A DNA stretch of 64,000 bases from Platycnemis pennipes (lineage: Eukaryota > Arthropoda > Insecta > Odonata > Platycnemididae), in the NCBI GenBank assembly GCA_933228895.1, contig OW121846.1:6541915-6605914 (forward strand), read 5' to 3'. Shown here one piece after another: positions 23,450 to 34,980 of this stretch. Each line of letters opens with the position of its first letter. The first letter of the stretch is position 1. The position numbers and the translations under genes are program-made. A model generated the notes under the pieces. It was not told the DNA's origin and did not search any database. It worked only from the letters and a program-made list of their open reading frames with translations.

Positions 23450-23620
23450 TACAGCCACCTGGTTTTTATATAAGCTGCGGATAACTCTTCGGTCGTGGAT
23501 TGATACTCCAATTTCTTTGAGATTCGTTAGCATCAAGTTCCAATCCACATTGCCAAGCACCTTCTCCAAGCCTACAAATTCGACAAACGTCGGTAGATTC
23601 TTCTATATTCTCTTCTCTAT
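23450..23620 (-). pseudogene. RTE-like LINE RT palm fragment
   Basis: On the reverse strand a short stretch reads LEKVLGNVDWNLMLTNLKEI and then HDRRVIRSLYKNQVAV. This is the same palm segment as at 1700-1850 (LEKDFDNLEW ... NDRRVIHSLFKNQVAV), so both belong to one LINE class. The similarity breaks off after QVAV, near 23455. The downstream frame (23511-23095) is unrelated. Confidence 0.75.
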
Positions 23621-23649
23621 AAATAGCCTGAGGACCAGAATCGTTTCTC

Positions 23650-24390
23650 TTGGGAAAAAATCATCGAAGAGTCCTCGATGCTTCAAGCATATTGTGCGTT
23701 CATTAACCGTCGCAATCGGTCGGCACAGAATCGTCATGTGTTACTTACGATGGTTAATTACGCAGTCCAGAACCAAGGCATGTTGCAGCTGACTAATGTT
23801 TATATTTGGTTATTTTCGTCGAACACAGCAAGTTGTTTGGAGCCATTAGATGAAGTTATCATCGCCGTAATGAAACCAATTATGGGAACAACCTGGTACG
23901 AGAAGTAATCTGCGCGGTGGAAGGCAGTGATAACCTTATTTGTCCATTTTTAGATGATTTAAGAGCCATTGGAAAAACTTGGGGATCTGTTTCTGGGAAG
24001 TAAATCAAAAGTTGCTTCCGTCAGGCCTGAACTCGTTCTGATGCCCATTATGCAGATAAGCTAGGAATTTCCAATGAGAAGGAGACCCCCGAGAAGTGGA
24101 GAGTTCCTCCAACACATTCGCCGACAGATAAGGAGATAGGTGTGTTCGAGCGTTATTTGTATCGTCTTTGGAGCAGTTATTTTTGCCTAATATTCCAGGC
24201 TGGGTAAAATTTTGAAAATTATTTAGAGTTCAACAGTGATATTGCCGTGTGCTCATTTTATGAAGAGGAAATAAACGAAATAACAAGAGAAGAATCTTCA
24301 AATGGAAATGCGGAGGGATCGCTTGAGCCATCCACCTGGGAAGAAGTCATGGCCCACCTCACCGTACTCCAGCGTTCTGCGTAAACCGCA
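23650..24390 (+). pseudogene. pogo/Tigger-like transposase remnant
   Basis: The frame at 23678-23908 contains LQLTNVYIWLFSSNTASCLEPLDEVIIAVMKP. This resembles the N-x-x-x-x-x-L-P-P-x-T-T-H-x-L-Q-P-L-D-x-x-x-F-x-x-L-K block near the end of the DDE domain in pogo/Tigger/jerky transposases. Upstream, LLTMVNYAVQNQG aligns with the D-N-A-x-x-H block, in which the catalytic aspartate would be replaced by V-N. Downstream, pieces about 24190-24390 (acidic, then W-E-E-V) may be the C-terminal tail. Frames are broken throughout, and no terminal repeats were found. Confidence 0.5.
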
Positions 24391-25649
24391 AATGTTTCTA
24401 GTGCTTTCTCAGGAAGTTTAGAACTGGTTACATTCGAATTTGTTACTCATTTACGCCCTGATCCTTGGAAAAAGAATATACATGATCTATAAGTCTCTTA
24501 TAAAAAATAAAATTTTCTTTAAATGTTTACAATGTCTTACATTTCTAAATGTAAAGGAGCTAACAATTAAAATTATTTTCAATGTACATAATGCTTACAT
24601 TGCCTTTCTTAATGTAAGCAAAAGGGTGGGCATAGCTAATGGATTACTAATGTGTATGACCATATTTAATCAGCGGGAGTATTTTTACGTAGCAGGTGGT
24701 AGTCTACAGATAGGGTATGTTGTCCACATAATAGATTGAATAGTAAGATGCGTCAAGATGTAGTTGTCCTAGTAAATACTGATCCGAATGCTCATACTGG
24801 GAGTTGAACTGGAGTAAACAGTGCGACATTCATTCTTAGGTATTGAGAAATATCGTCATCGATTTGTTTGTTGATCGAGTAGTTAAATATCTTAATGAAA
24901 AGTAATACTTTCTTTGTCTAAAACAGAATTTGTAATGAACGATTGCCTAGAATTAGACAATAGCCGTCCAGGCAAATGTTTTTGGCAATTACGTAATAAA
25001 TACTAATCAATGTGTTAGTTTACAATTTAATTCCTAAATTATGCTAAGGTTTCATTCCCTCTCGGTTGCAATACTTTACCGGCTGGGCAACTACAAGTTA
25101 CTTTGCATAGACCGCTTAGAGTACAAGAACTTTCATAGTAATTGAGCAATTTCTGATTAAAAATGCAATTCTCTAAATACGTTAATCTGCATTTCCAAAA
25201 TATATGTGCGAGGTATTAATGATAAATAATGCTTCAAGCACTGAAGATTGCTCTGAAATATTTCACCTATTAATTTCCGCTATTGTCCGTACGCTTTGCA
25301 CTACCCATGGTGGTCGACCCTCCCCACGAAAGTGACACTATCCATTTCTATCTCTACGACGTGAATGTGGGAAATAAAAAAGGAAAATTAGCAGTCTGTC
25401 TCTTACTCCCCAGCAACACAAGCTACGGAACGAAACCAGTTGTTAAAATGTTCCATTGTCGTTGAATTATTATATTTTACCGTCTCGGCAGCCCATAAAT
25501 AATTATTCTGCCAAGAAGGGTTCGAGTTTACGTTTTGTTATTGAGCGTGATAAACTTTTATTGGAAACACATTCATTAGTGAATATATTTAATTGACTTT
25601 TTCCTGGGTGTGTCGGTTTCATGACTTTCCTTTCACCAACTGAGTTTCT
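24391..25649. other. Ret intron, nothing recognised
   Basis: AT-rich sequence with short frames only. No feature can be supported. Confidence 0.5.
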
Positions 25650-28002
25650 TTAACACTAGAAGCGCCAGAGCGGTCATTTTGACCGTTTTTGAATTTCAAA
25701 TGGTCACCGTTTTTTTTTACAATCGATAAAAATTGTTGATCTTTCGTAACTTTTATTTAAATTTAATTTAACGTTCATATGCATATGTTAATTAGTGAAA
25801 TATAAGTTGATATACCTAAAAGCGCCAGAGCGGTCATTTTGACCTGTTTCATAAATTTTCATCTTATAATTTTTTCCTTTAAATAAGATTTTTTCTGGCA
25901 TAACAGGTAATAGTCACGTGAACGAATTGAATGTACATGTTTTCTCTAATTATTCCTGAGAAATCTCTCTTTTTAATGTATTATTGTGCTATTATATAAC
26001 AGGATTATTTCATACACTTTCGCAGTATTGCCTCAAGAGATACATCAAAAACATTTCCGATACACGTACACAGTTTACCCGAAGGGTTGCTGAGGAAGGG
26101 TACACCGCTCCCTCACCCTCCCTTGTTTCCTCCCCACAGGGTCAAACGAGCTCTGACCACGCTTTGCGTAGAAGCAGTGCTTCCCCGATGCTTCTAAGGT
26201 GAGAGACATATCCCGATGACGCGGTCTTACTTCGTAACAACTTGAAAATAATAAAATCCAGGACCAACACCAAAAGCCAAAAGCAGCTTGTCTAAAGATT
26301 ACTTATCTAGCGCTTGACGTTTATTCGTCGATGGTCGTTTGCTCCGGCACATCGAAATATGCACTGAAGAGTGAGTGCGCTTGGGTGCATTGCACCACAA
26401 TGGTCGAAGACATTGAAGCTATTGTTGCACCAATGTACGCACGAGGAGCATGTGGGTGTGGTTCGTTAGATTATGATATGCCATGGTCTGGTGATTGGGG
26501 GCCAGCGTTTTTTTCCCTCAGACGATGCCACGAAACATTTCGCATGCTCATGCAGTACCTACGTTTTGATGTTCGGAGGGAAAGACCTCAGCGGCTCATA
26601 CATTTGCATTGATGTCCGAAATATGGAACAGTTTTGTGGGAAACGGTGTAGCCTGCAATAGGCCTAGTGAATACCTATCCTTGGATGAGCAGCTTTTTCC
26701 CATTAAAGCTAGTTGTAGATTCACTCAGTACGTGGCAAAGTAAGAGGACAAATTTGAAATCAAGTTCTGGGTGTTAGCAGATGTGAATTCCATTAATTTC
26801 TGCAATCGGTATCTGAGGAAAGATGAGCTCCGCCCATGCCAGCTAAAGTCTCCCCGAAAATGCTGTTTTACGCCAATTGCGTCCGTACCTATATTCAGGG
26901 TGAAAGGTCTCGACAGATATTTCACGAAACTACATTTCTCAAAAAATCTGAAGGAAAATAGCATTAGCATTGTCAGCGCAATGAATGGAAACAGACGAGC
27001 AGTCCCTGAAGGAGTTCGGGCATCAAAGGCTAAGTTGCACGATACCACATTCATAAAATATGAAGACAGTACAATGACAGAATACCAAAGTAAAAAAACA
27101 AACTTATTAGTGCTGAATTCCAGGTATCCCAGCATTGAAATAGATAATACAGAAAAAATATTACCACAGTCAGTCAGTCCAGTTACCAGAGTCAGTACAA
27201 CTCCACAAAATATGGATTAGATATACTAGACCAAATGGCAAGGAATAACACTACGCGCGCCGGATCTCGCCTATGGCCGGTGCAAATTTTATACAAAATC
27301 CAAGATTTAGCTGCGATTAACGCATGGGTGATGTACAAAGAGGCCCCTTCACAAAACATCAGCTGCCATAAATTCATTTTGAAGTTAGCTGAAGAACCAC
27401 ATAGCGAGTATATAATGTCACCGTCAGGTCAACCACATGCCATTTCAGGTCCAAAAATTAGAAAAGACATCTGTGTCAGGTACAAAAATGTAAATGGCAC
27501 AAAACTATGGAAAAGTGTTCAAGGTACCAAAAATATACGTGCGGAAAATGGACATCCAGAGGTGAAAAACTTATTACATATGTTGTGTCATGAAAAATAA
27601 AGTTTAGTGTGGCTGAACTGGTATTCCATTGCTTATGCATAGTTTAATGCTATTACTTGCCTTATAAACATTTCATGATAGTAAATACAGGATATGTAAT
27701 TACTCAACATAATATTTGTGCGCTAAACTACCACTATCTCTATCGTATATTGCGTAATTGATGATACATCATTGAATTCCAAATTTTGTGTAAAAGAGAA
27801 AAACATAAACTCTTCATAAATATTACTTATTACTTTAAAAAAACTGTAAATGTTATTTGATAAATGCTAGGTCACCTCAAAATTGAATACATGCGTACAT
27901 TTATTCATATACGCCTCCAAAACAAGAGAAAAAGCCTAGCGGTCAAAATGACCTCCGCCGGCGCTTTTAGGTATGGGGAGAATACGGCGTATCCAGTGTT
28001 AA
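25650..28002 (+). mobile_element. piggyBac element 1, TTAA-flanked
   Basis: TTAA at 25650-25653 and 27999-28002 bounds an element of about 2.35 kb. The ends are CACTAGAAGCGCC on the left and, read inverted on the right, CACTGGATACGCC. AAGCGCCAGAGCGGTCATTTTGACC occurs in direct orientation at about 25659 and 25820, and inverted at about 27943-27968. Each carries the palindrome GGTCATTTTGACC or its match. piggyBac transposons cut and paste at TTAA with exactly this duplication. The interior holds the broken transposase at 26300-27600. Confidence 0.92.
26040..27600 (+). pseudogene. piggyBac transposase, multiply broken
   Basis: The order of motifs follows the piggyBac family. MPWSGDWGPAFFSLRRCHET (about 26480-26540) leads to MQYLRFD. 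In another frame come WNSFVGNGVACNRPSEYLSLDEQLFPIKASCRFTQYV with the first catalytic aspartate in LDEQ (about 26615-26745). Then EIKFWVLADVNS follows, and GLDRYFTKLHFSKNL carries the second aspartate (about 26906-26950). MNGNRRAVPEGVRASKAK comes next (26980-27030). The last part is LDQMARNNTTRAGSRLWPVQ with the third aspartate (about 27225-27300), INAWVMYKEAPSQNISCHKF and LKLAEEPHSEY. The ends at 27220 and 27235 are one frame apart. At least four frameshifts or stops separate the pieces. The C-terminal cysteine-rich zinc domain is only weakly traceable near 27460-27590. The acidic N-terminus is uncertain. Confidence 0.88.
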
Positions 28003-29711
28003 GGGCAGTGATTGAATTGAAGAGATTTGCAAGAATAAAGGATGTCAGTATACAGATGCTAATGTTTTTAAGTTTTTAGGCTAGCCTTATGTAGTTTTCG
28101 ACAGTGTCTTTGCGACGTTTTGCGTGGGCAGCTGCCGTGGGTCGAGGGTGTAAGTCTCGGAACGAGGAAGAATTTTGTTGGGCGTCAGTGAGGGTTTGGG
28201 TGAGAAGGGGATTCGGGATGCACTTCCGGCCGCACTCGGAAGGCGATCGGGTGAGGTGAACTGCTCTCGCCTCTCGCAGAGCGGCGAATCAACGTCCCCA
28301 CTTTGTCATCGCGGAGAGCCCAAGGAGAGGGTGATCGTGAATGGAGGCTCAGAAAAGAGGAAATCGGGAGGCCACACGAAAGCTGCCTGGCCAAAGGCCA
28401 TAGAAGTTCTCGCCGAAAGTGAAGAGTACTCTCGGGAAATCGTACAAGCGTCGGAGACGAAAGATGGACCGACGATCGCTTCGGCTAGACTGCCTGCCAC
28501 CGCACCAGCCGATGCCCACCCGACCTCTCTCTGAATACACTGCGTTACCCCGAATTAGAGGCACTGTATTGTGAGAGGTTGGCCAAGCGAAAGGCAGGCG
28601 CCATTTCTCGTTGCTCGGAGCACTGCTAACACATGGCTGCTTGTGGGCGTGTAGAGTAACGGCGTCATTACTATCCAATTATCTCTTTTTCAACTCACTT
28701 AAATGGCCTCTACCACATTTATAGGCATATTGTCGAAGTTCTAACTTAAACTACGACACAAATTTCCATGAACTCGGCCAAAAATGATAATTCTTTCGAA
28801 AACGCTGGGACTGCTACCGCACAGGAAAGCAGAAGTGGTCCGTCCAGCACAGAGACCACATCAAGATCTTGGTGCAATGTGTGTCGGTAGCTCAGTCCTT
28901 TACATTCATAATTTTATTGTAAGTTGCGGTTAGAACAAGAATTTTTGCTGAAACATAAACTCCTGACAACGTACTTGATAAATGAACGGGTTAAGCCTTG
29001 CAATTACAGTAGGTACTTACATAAGATAGTATCCTATTCAACTCACAATACAGTGCCACTACCCCTAATAAGTTAGGGGCGACTTGTACGGCCAACTAGA
29101 AAACCAAGAATAGGAAGGCTGTGGGTGCAACCACGTCGCGCATTCAAACGTTTCATCTTGCGGCTTGAAGTTTATCATTTGTCCAAACATTTTATTTAGT
29201 TGGTAGTGTAGTTTGTGTGTAGTTGAATCTATGCCTGAGTTTTTTGTTTTGATGCGTATATTTTCTTTGTATATCTCTTTACCATCAACATTACTCTCCT
29301 TAAAACCCTCCAGTCTCTCAACTTCATCATGTTAAACAAAACCGCCTTCAGTGGAATCGAAAAACACCGTCCAATGTCAATGAGTCCCAAATCATGAACA
29401 TTCCACTGTCTTCCCAAGCTACAAAAAAAAACTGCAAAAATATATTAGAACTCTGGAAAAAGCTGCAACAAAACGAAATATTTCGCTTTTAAAATATTCG
29501 TTAGGCAAGTTTTAGAGTTGGGGATCCTTATCTGGGAGGGGAAATCAAAGAGCAGACAAAAGTCTAGCGTTTAGCCGCAAGATTGGAATTTAAAAAGGAA
29601 AGTTAGTGTTACGGAGGTGATGATAATTCTGGATTGGAAATCCCTTGCATCGAGTAGGAGGAATGCATGCCTAAAGTGTTTATATGAAGCCTGGTGATCA
29701 CGTGTGGATTG
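28003..29711. other. No gene recognised; GC-rich patch at 28080-28680
   Basis: The GC-rich patch has open frames on both strands (119 codons at 28175-28534 plus, 109 at 28349-28678 minus), rich in Ser, Glu and Arg, with no known domain. A CG-dense leader of an old retroelement or an isolated regulatory island are both possible. The rest is AT-rich. Confidence 0.4.
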
Positions 29712-30534
29712 ACATACATCTACATCTATACATCTACACCATACCCTGCAAGCCACCGCGAGTGTGGCGGGGGGTGGCGAGAGGGTGTGTGGCAGGGGGT
29801 GAAGATCACCAAGCATGCACTACTAACATGCAAACAAGCAACTAAAGGGTCTCATGCAACTAGATTGTTAGTATCTATAGTATTTGAGGGGTTAATACAT
29901 GCATCATGCACTACAGAATACTCTAAAATATTTCCCCTACCTATCCCTTTCCTGTGCTGCCTATTCTGTTCTCTTATAGTACGGGGGAAAAATGCCATTT
30001 TGAATCTATCGGTTCGACAATCTATCTCTATAATTGTTGGCACCACCCGGGAGGTAGGTCATTAATTTCCCTACCTTCTCCATTTTAAATTTCCCACCCT
30101 CTCTCCTTGGGCGCTTTCCGGCCTTCATTTGTTTTCAACTCGTCTGACATTCGATTGTCGAGTTTTCGTCTGCTGGAGAGTGTCCGGCTGGGGTGGAGAG
30201 GTCGCACAACAGAGTGGTCGGCGGTGAACCATTCGGTGGGTCGGTTCCTGGCAGAATTGACGTCCTCTTTCCCGGAATGGGCGATGATAGACCCGACCAA
30301 GGTAAGCGCCCAAATCCCTTGTCCTATCCCGGTCCTCCCATAATTATTTTTGCTCTCCCACTGTTTTCGTCCCGGTTTCTTTCTTTTTGTTTTAACCAAG
30401 TACCCGGCTCGTGTAGGCCTGCCTCCCCGTCCTATTTTCCATTCGGTGCGGCAGTTTCGGCCCCGAGTGGGTACATTAATCTTATTTGGCTGGTCGAATC
30501 TAGCATAATACGCTGGGGTTTTTAATGGGGTTCA
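29712..30534 (-). mobile_element. CR1/L2-type LINE copy D, split by an insertion
   Basis: Only the last part of the element: 3' tail repeats (acatctacatctatacatctac from 29715), the conserved hairpin (about 29745-29790) and the 3' untranslated region. On the reverse strand comes the C-terminus of RT (IDCRTDRFKMAFFPRTIREQ, 30030-29970). The LINE sequence stops at 30034 and resumes at 30476 with the codons that should precede, ending near 30534. The gap is the LTR-like insertion at 30035-30475. It matches the 48581-51640 copy closely, so it is relatively young. Confidence 0.88.
30035..30475. mobile_element. Probable solo LTR inside a LINE
   Basis: A 441-base block begins TGTTGGCACC and ends GGGTACA, the TG...CA form of retroviral-type LTRs. 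It interrupts an otherwise contiguous LINE 3' region. Flanks are ataat (30030-30034) and ttaat (30476-30480). The intact LINE copies have ctaat at this spot, so a 5-base target duplication with one later change on each side is plausible. There is no coding part between two LTRs, so this is a solo LTR left by recombination, most likely of Ty3/gypsy type. Open frames inside it have no similarity. Confidence 0.75.
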
Positions 30535-31359
30535 TCAAAAAGCTCTTTTAAGGACTACCATTGATACCGGCCACACTATTTTTGTCCTATTTGGCAGACG
30601 TGAGGCAATCATGCCTTGTTGCTGAGCGGTTGGTTGCAAGAATCCAGCCGCTAAAGTCTTCAGGCTCTTCCTATTTCCTGCTGAACCCTCAAGAAAGAAA
30701 ATTTCACTGGCTAAAACTCTGTAAGTGTATGCTTCATGATTGTAAGGAAAATAATAGGGTATTTTGTTTTGTATGGAACTCATACAAAGTTTGCTACTAT
30801 TTACGGTGGTGTTCTTGCATCGAAAATAATTTTCATGGTAGTTGTGAGTGTAAGTTGTTGCATTGCATTATGAAATTCCATCTGAAGCAGTCATTGGTAT
30901 TCAAATTCATGTTTCCCATTGATGCATATTTGATATTAGGTATTATACTCCTAATGAGTCTCTGTGTCCAAGGAGATTGCAAAGAAAATTAAGAGAAATA
31001 TAGTTAGCTATTTTGAATGGTAGCGTTCTTACTTCAGAAATTATTTTCGAGGTTGCTGTAAGTGTATGTTGCTTCACTGCATCATAATATATCAATAGAA
31101 GTAATCATTACTACCCAAATTCATGTATCCCATGGAGTTAAAACATTAGAGGATTGCATTGTGTTAAACATGATTTTCACAAATTCTTTTCAGCAATATT
31201 TGTTGCAGTGATTTTGCAATTTTTGTATTCTATGCATATCACATTTGTGAGAATTAGTGGGATTGCATGTTGCGTTTTTTCTTCTTTAAAAATACTTTCC
31301 CCTGTATTATTTAAGATCTTTTTTGGTTTTAGTTCCTGGGGTTCTCAGCTGCCCTGAAG
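30535..31359. other. No gene recognised; perhaps 5' part of P-like element
   Basis: An open frame at 30561-30992 (143 codons) precedes the transposase remnant but has no THAP zinc finger that I can see. No terminal inverted repeat could be paired. Confidence 0.35.
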
Positions 31360-33000
31360 ACATAACTATGGTGTTCGAGGAGAGGCAAATGTTGCAGAGG
31401 ATCTGTTGGCAGATGTTATCAATGAAAATGATAGGACTGACAGGGATGAGATCATTCGAAAACTGAAGTTGAACATATCTCTATTGGAGCGGGAGGTGAA
31501 GAACTTGCGAGTCTTCTTGGAAGAAACAACACGAAACGTAAATATTCCTTATATACGTTATATGAGTAGCAACGTATAAAATATACGTTGCTACTCATGC
31601 TCTTGTTTTCATGCTAGCAGGGGTTTCCACCAGGTGGAAACAAACATTTGCATACCATTTCACAGGTAAATCCTTCCCTGTGTTCGCACGTTCGGCAGCC
31701 AAAGGTGTTATTTTAAATGAATTCAAATGTCATATGAAAGAAGTCTTACCGTTGTGTGTGAGTGTGAACTCTGATTTGGGAGGCAGCAATAGAGCAGTTT
31801 GGAAGGAATTCGGTGATACGTGTGGAAAATGCTCTCAAAGATTAATTATGTCCCCCATCCTTGCAACCCCAGTGAGAAAATCTACTTTATGGCTGATATT
31901 TGGCATTTGCTGAAAAACAGTGGAAACCATCTTCTAGATGGCAAGTGCTTCGTTTCGCCAGATGATGTTGGACAGGAAAAGGCTTTACTGATGGAAGGGT
32001 CTTTGTTGAAGAAACTGGCCCAGCTGCAAGTGGACAAGGGTCTGAAATTAGTTCCTTAACTAGAAGCACATTTTTGTGAAGCACTTCCAGAAGGTGAGGT
32101 TACGAGCTGCATTAACGAGCAGGCAGCTGGAATTGGGTTCTTTGTGGATAATTCTAACTGGTATCCAGGCTATTTGACAACTGCTTGGTTTTTTGACTGC
32201 ATTGACCAGTGTTTCCCGCTCGTGGGCTCCAGGAACCCTGTTCCGAGCAAAAATCCTGTTCCTGGCTCTGAACAAAAATAAGATTGATATCTATGACAGT
32301 TCGATTCAAACTGTCAAGGACAGTGACAATTTTTTTGAAAAAATTAAAATATGGATGGAAAATGGAAGCCTGTTCAAACAAGTTTTAAACTGACAACAGC
32401 TTCAATTTGGGTCTCCGATATGCAAAACTTCTAAACAGAAAGTCTCTAGGGTACATTGTCGCTTCCAGATTCTGCCAGGATTCTCTGGAAAATATTTTCT
32501 CCACTGTGAGAGTGAAAAACCCCTTCCCCTGTAGCATTCATGAATGCCATTAAAAATATCAGCATGGGGAAGTTTATGATCGTTTTCCCAAAGAGTAACT
32601 GCGAAGCAGATGAGGATATTATGCTGGCAGATTTTTTGATATGGTGGCTTATAGGGTGGAGATGAGGAAAATCATGAAGAGAGAAAAATCCATGAATTGG
32701 AACTGATTGACGTGGAGAAAACTGATCTTTTTCATTTGCGGGTTCGTCGTTAGGCAGATATTGCGAAAAATAAACTGCAACAATTGAAAAGGAATTCCTT
32801 GTAGGGATGGGAGTGATATTCCTGAGGCTGTAAAGGACTTATTGATTTTGAAAGAACAGCATGAGTGGTCCTTGGTGCAGAGTAATTAGTGGTGTTGGGA
32901 CATAGCAAATGAGACTGAAAAGGTCTTCCAAGAAAAGGAAAGTATCCTGATGAAACAGGGTGTAAATGGGGTAGACGATATGTGTAATGCAGTGGGAAGT
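31360..33000 (+). pseudogene. P-element/THAP9-type transposase remnant
   Basis: A frame around 31380-31540 gives a leucine-rich heptad region (IIRKLKLNISLLEREVKNL), like the coiled coil of P transposases. The frame at 31611-31913 has AGVSTRWKQTFAYHFTGKS and then SDLGGSNRAVWKEFG. The frame at 31820-32059 has HPCNPSEKIYFMADIWHLLK and NHLLDGK, which are the H-P...x-F-x-x-D-x-x-H-L-x-K-N-x-R-N block of P/THAP9 transposases. Further on, SRFCQDSLENIFSTVR (about 32465-32510) matches the L-N-Q-D-x-L-E-N-x-F-x-x-I-R block near the C-terminus. Frames are broken several times. A hairpin at 31562-31598 lies between the coiled coil and the STRWKQ block, in what may be a retained intron. No THAP domain, termini or target duplication was located. 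Confidence 0.65.
31562..31598. repeat. Perfect 17-bp hairpin
   Basis: ATGAGTAGCAACGTATA is exactly complementary to 31582-31598, with a loop of three bases. It lies inside the P-like transposase remnant, and its perfection contrasts with the decay around it. Confidence 0.95.
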
Positions 33001-34874
33001 GGCGTCAGCAGAGTTACTGATTGTCGCGATGTAAAATTATTATTTCTTAAGAAATGATTCACCTTAAGAATTCACTTTTTCCCAAAATCAGAAAGTTACC
33101 AAAGATGACCAGTCAATGGGCAATGGTAGTGGGAGCGTACACATGGGAAAAGTAGTTTAAATGAAATTATTTCCTTTCACATTGTGTTTCATTTTCACGG
33201 TTATTGCTTGACATTTCTTTTCAGACGGCTCTTCTTCCTGACATTTTCATAATCAAGTATAGTGTATCAGCAAGGTTAGCGGTTAATTTTTCTCTCAATT
33301 TCCAATTATAGTATGAAAGTTATTATGTATTTTTTCTAGAACCAGTCTGCAGTCCCCTAAGGTTTTAAATAAGTTGTTAACCACTATTTATTTGAATTTT
33401 TATATTATAGGTTCGTAACATGTCCCAGTTTATCACTTTCTCCCTTATTGCGTAAAATAAAGAGTTTTGGGTATTTGTTTTTTGTGTGGAAATTTGACAA
33501 ATACTTTTTACAATAAAAAATAGATATAGCATCCACAGGAGAATTACTTTTCCTAGGTCTCAAAATTTCCTGAAATGAAAGATCTGCTGCCCAGAAACAT
33601 AAAAGCTGTTTAATATGATTCACTCTTTCTGAAAATGTGTCGACTGCAGCTCAATAAATTCTTACCGTCTAGGAATGACATTACGGTACTGGCTCTGATA
33701 TGCTCCAGGATTTAGCAAGGTAGAGAATTTTTGCTTTTCATATTCTGGATCACTCGAGTTACTTCCTCTAATAGGTAGTAGGGCGGTATGAGAGCTATTT
33801 TTTCAGTCGTGAGAAACTGAACTTCTTTGATGGATTTTAAACGCTACATGTAGGTTTCGGACCGGAGGCTTGGTTAGTTATCCGAATCTTTTGAGTTATT
33901 AAGTCTTCCCTGTTTCTGGATTCTAAAGACAATGTTGACGCGTCGGTCAAAAGCAGTGCAGTCATCATGTAACGGTGCAGCAATTGTAGCGGTGTTTACT
34001 AAGAAAGTAAGTAAAAAAGGAATTTATTGTTCTGTAAGGCCTTTTGAGGCCACTCAGCTATTTACTTTGTAAGTAATCGAAAAGACGTGTGTATATTTGA
34101 GCCATTCTGTGTCAAATAATTATTTTGCAAGGTGAAGTTTGTTAAATAAGCTAATATATATCTTCCATTATTGACTTAAGAGAAACTGTGGTAAGATTCT
34201 ACGCCATCCGCATGATCTTCAAGTACCTACTTTCGCAGATATCCTCCCAGGCACCAATTTAATATGATTCGGCATATCATACTCTCCGATATAATGTATC
34301 TAATATAATGCGATGTCAGTCGATATGATACGATATTTCAGACAGCAAAATATGTGATATCATATGCTATCCAAAACCACGCGATGTGCTATAGCATGCG
34401 ATATCGCCCATTTTCTTCGCCAAGTCAACACATCTTACCCTATTGCGATATAAAGTTATTATCACAGGGATATGTTCAAATCCACAAGTTACACATCCCT
34501 AGTTGATACTATGGCGACCGCAGTTCCATATCGGGGGGCAGGGGCTTGTTTTCTGGCCAGGAAGTTTGGAGGGACCGCGGAGTCCCGACTGAGTGGATTT
34601 TTCACCACTAACGACATGGATGTGTGTGTTCGTCTGTTATTCTTTGTTTAATACCCAGATATAAAGGCCATAAGTGCTGTTTTCGGTGGTAATGGGAAAT
34701 AAATAAAAGTAAATGAATAAGTAATGAGTGGTAAATAGCACAAGCGTGGTGGCCTTAAACGGAATATTAGAAGTAGAAAGATTTTGGTTTGGCCTAGTAG
34801 AAAGGTTTTTTGTTCGCATGTGAAAGTTATTAAACTTTAAATGATCCATTAATTTATTCACTCAAACCTATTTA
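33001..34874. other. No gene; cryptic ATATGAT-rich patch at 34260-34410
   Basis: AT-rich throughout. At 34260-34410 short words such as atatgat, gatat and tatcat recur irregularly without a fixed period, a cryptic repeat like the GAGAC patch at 19757. Nothing else can be supported. Confidence 0.45.
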
Positions 34875-34980
34875 ATTTTAAAAAAGAAAAACTTAGTTAT
34901 CTTCCACAAATATATTTAAACAAATCTGATTCGTTTAAATATATATGTGGAAAAGAACTAAGTTTTTTCTTTTTTAAAAT
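34875..34980. repeat. 48-bp AT-rich inverted repeat
   Basis: The left arm 34875-34921 (attttaaaaaagaaaa...) pairs with 34933-34980 over about 47 positions with a few mismatches or single-base gaps, leaving an 11-base loop. The RNA or DNA would form a long hairpin. It is probably a minimal MITE-like element. Confidence 0.85.

Noticed and set aside
28175..28678. Two opposed frames of 119 and 109 codons
   Set aside because: Both arise from GC-rich composition; neither has a recognisable domain.
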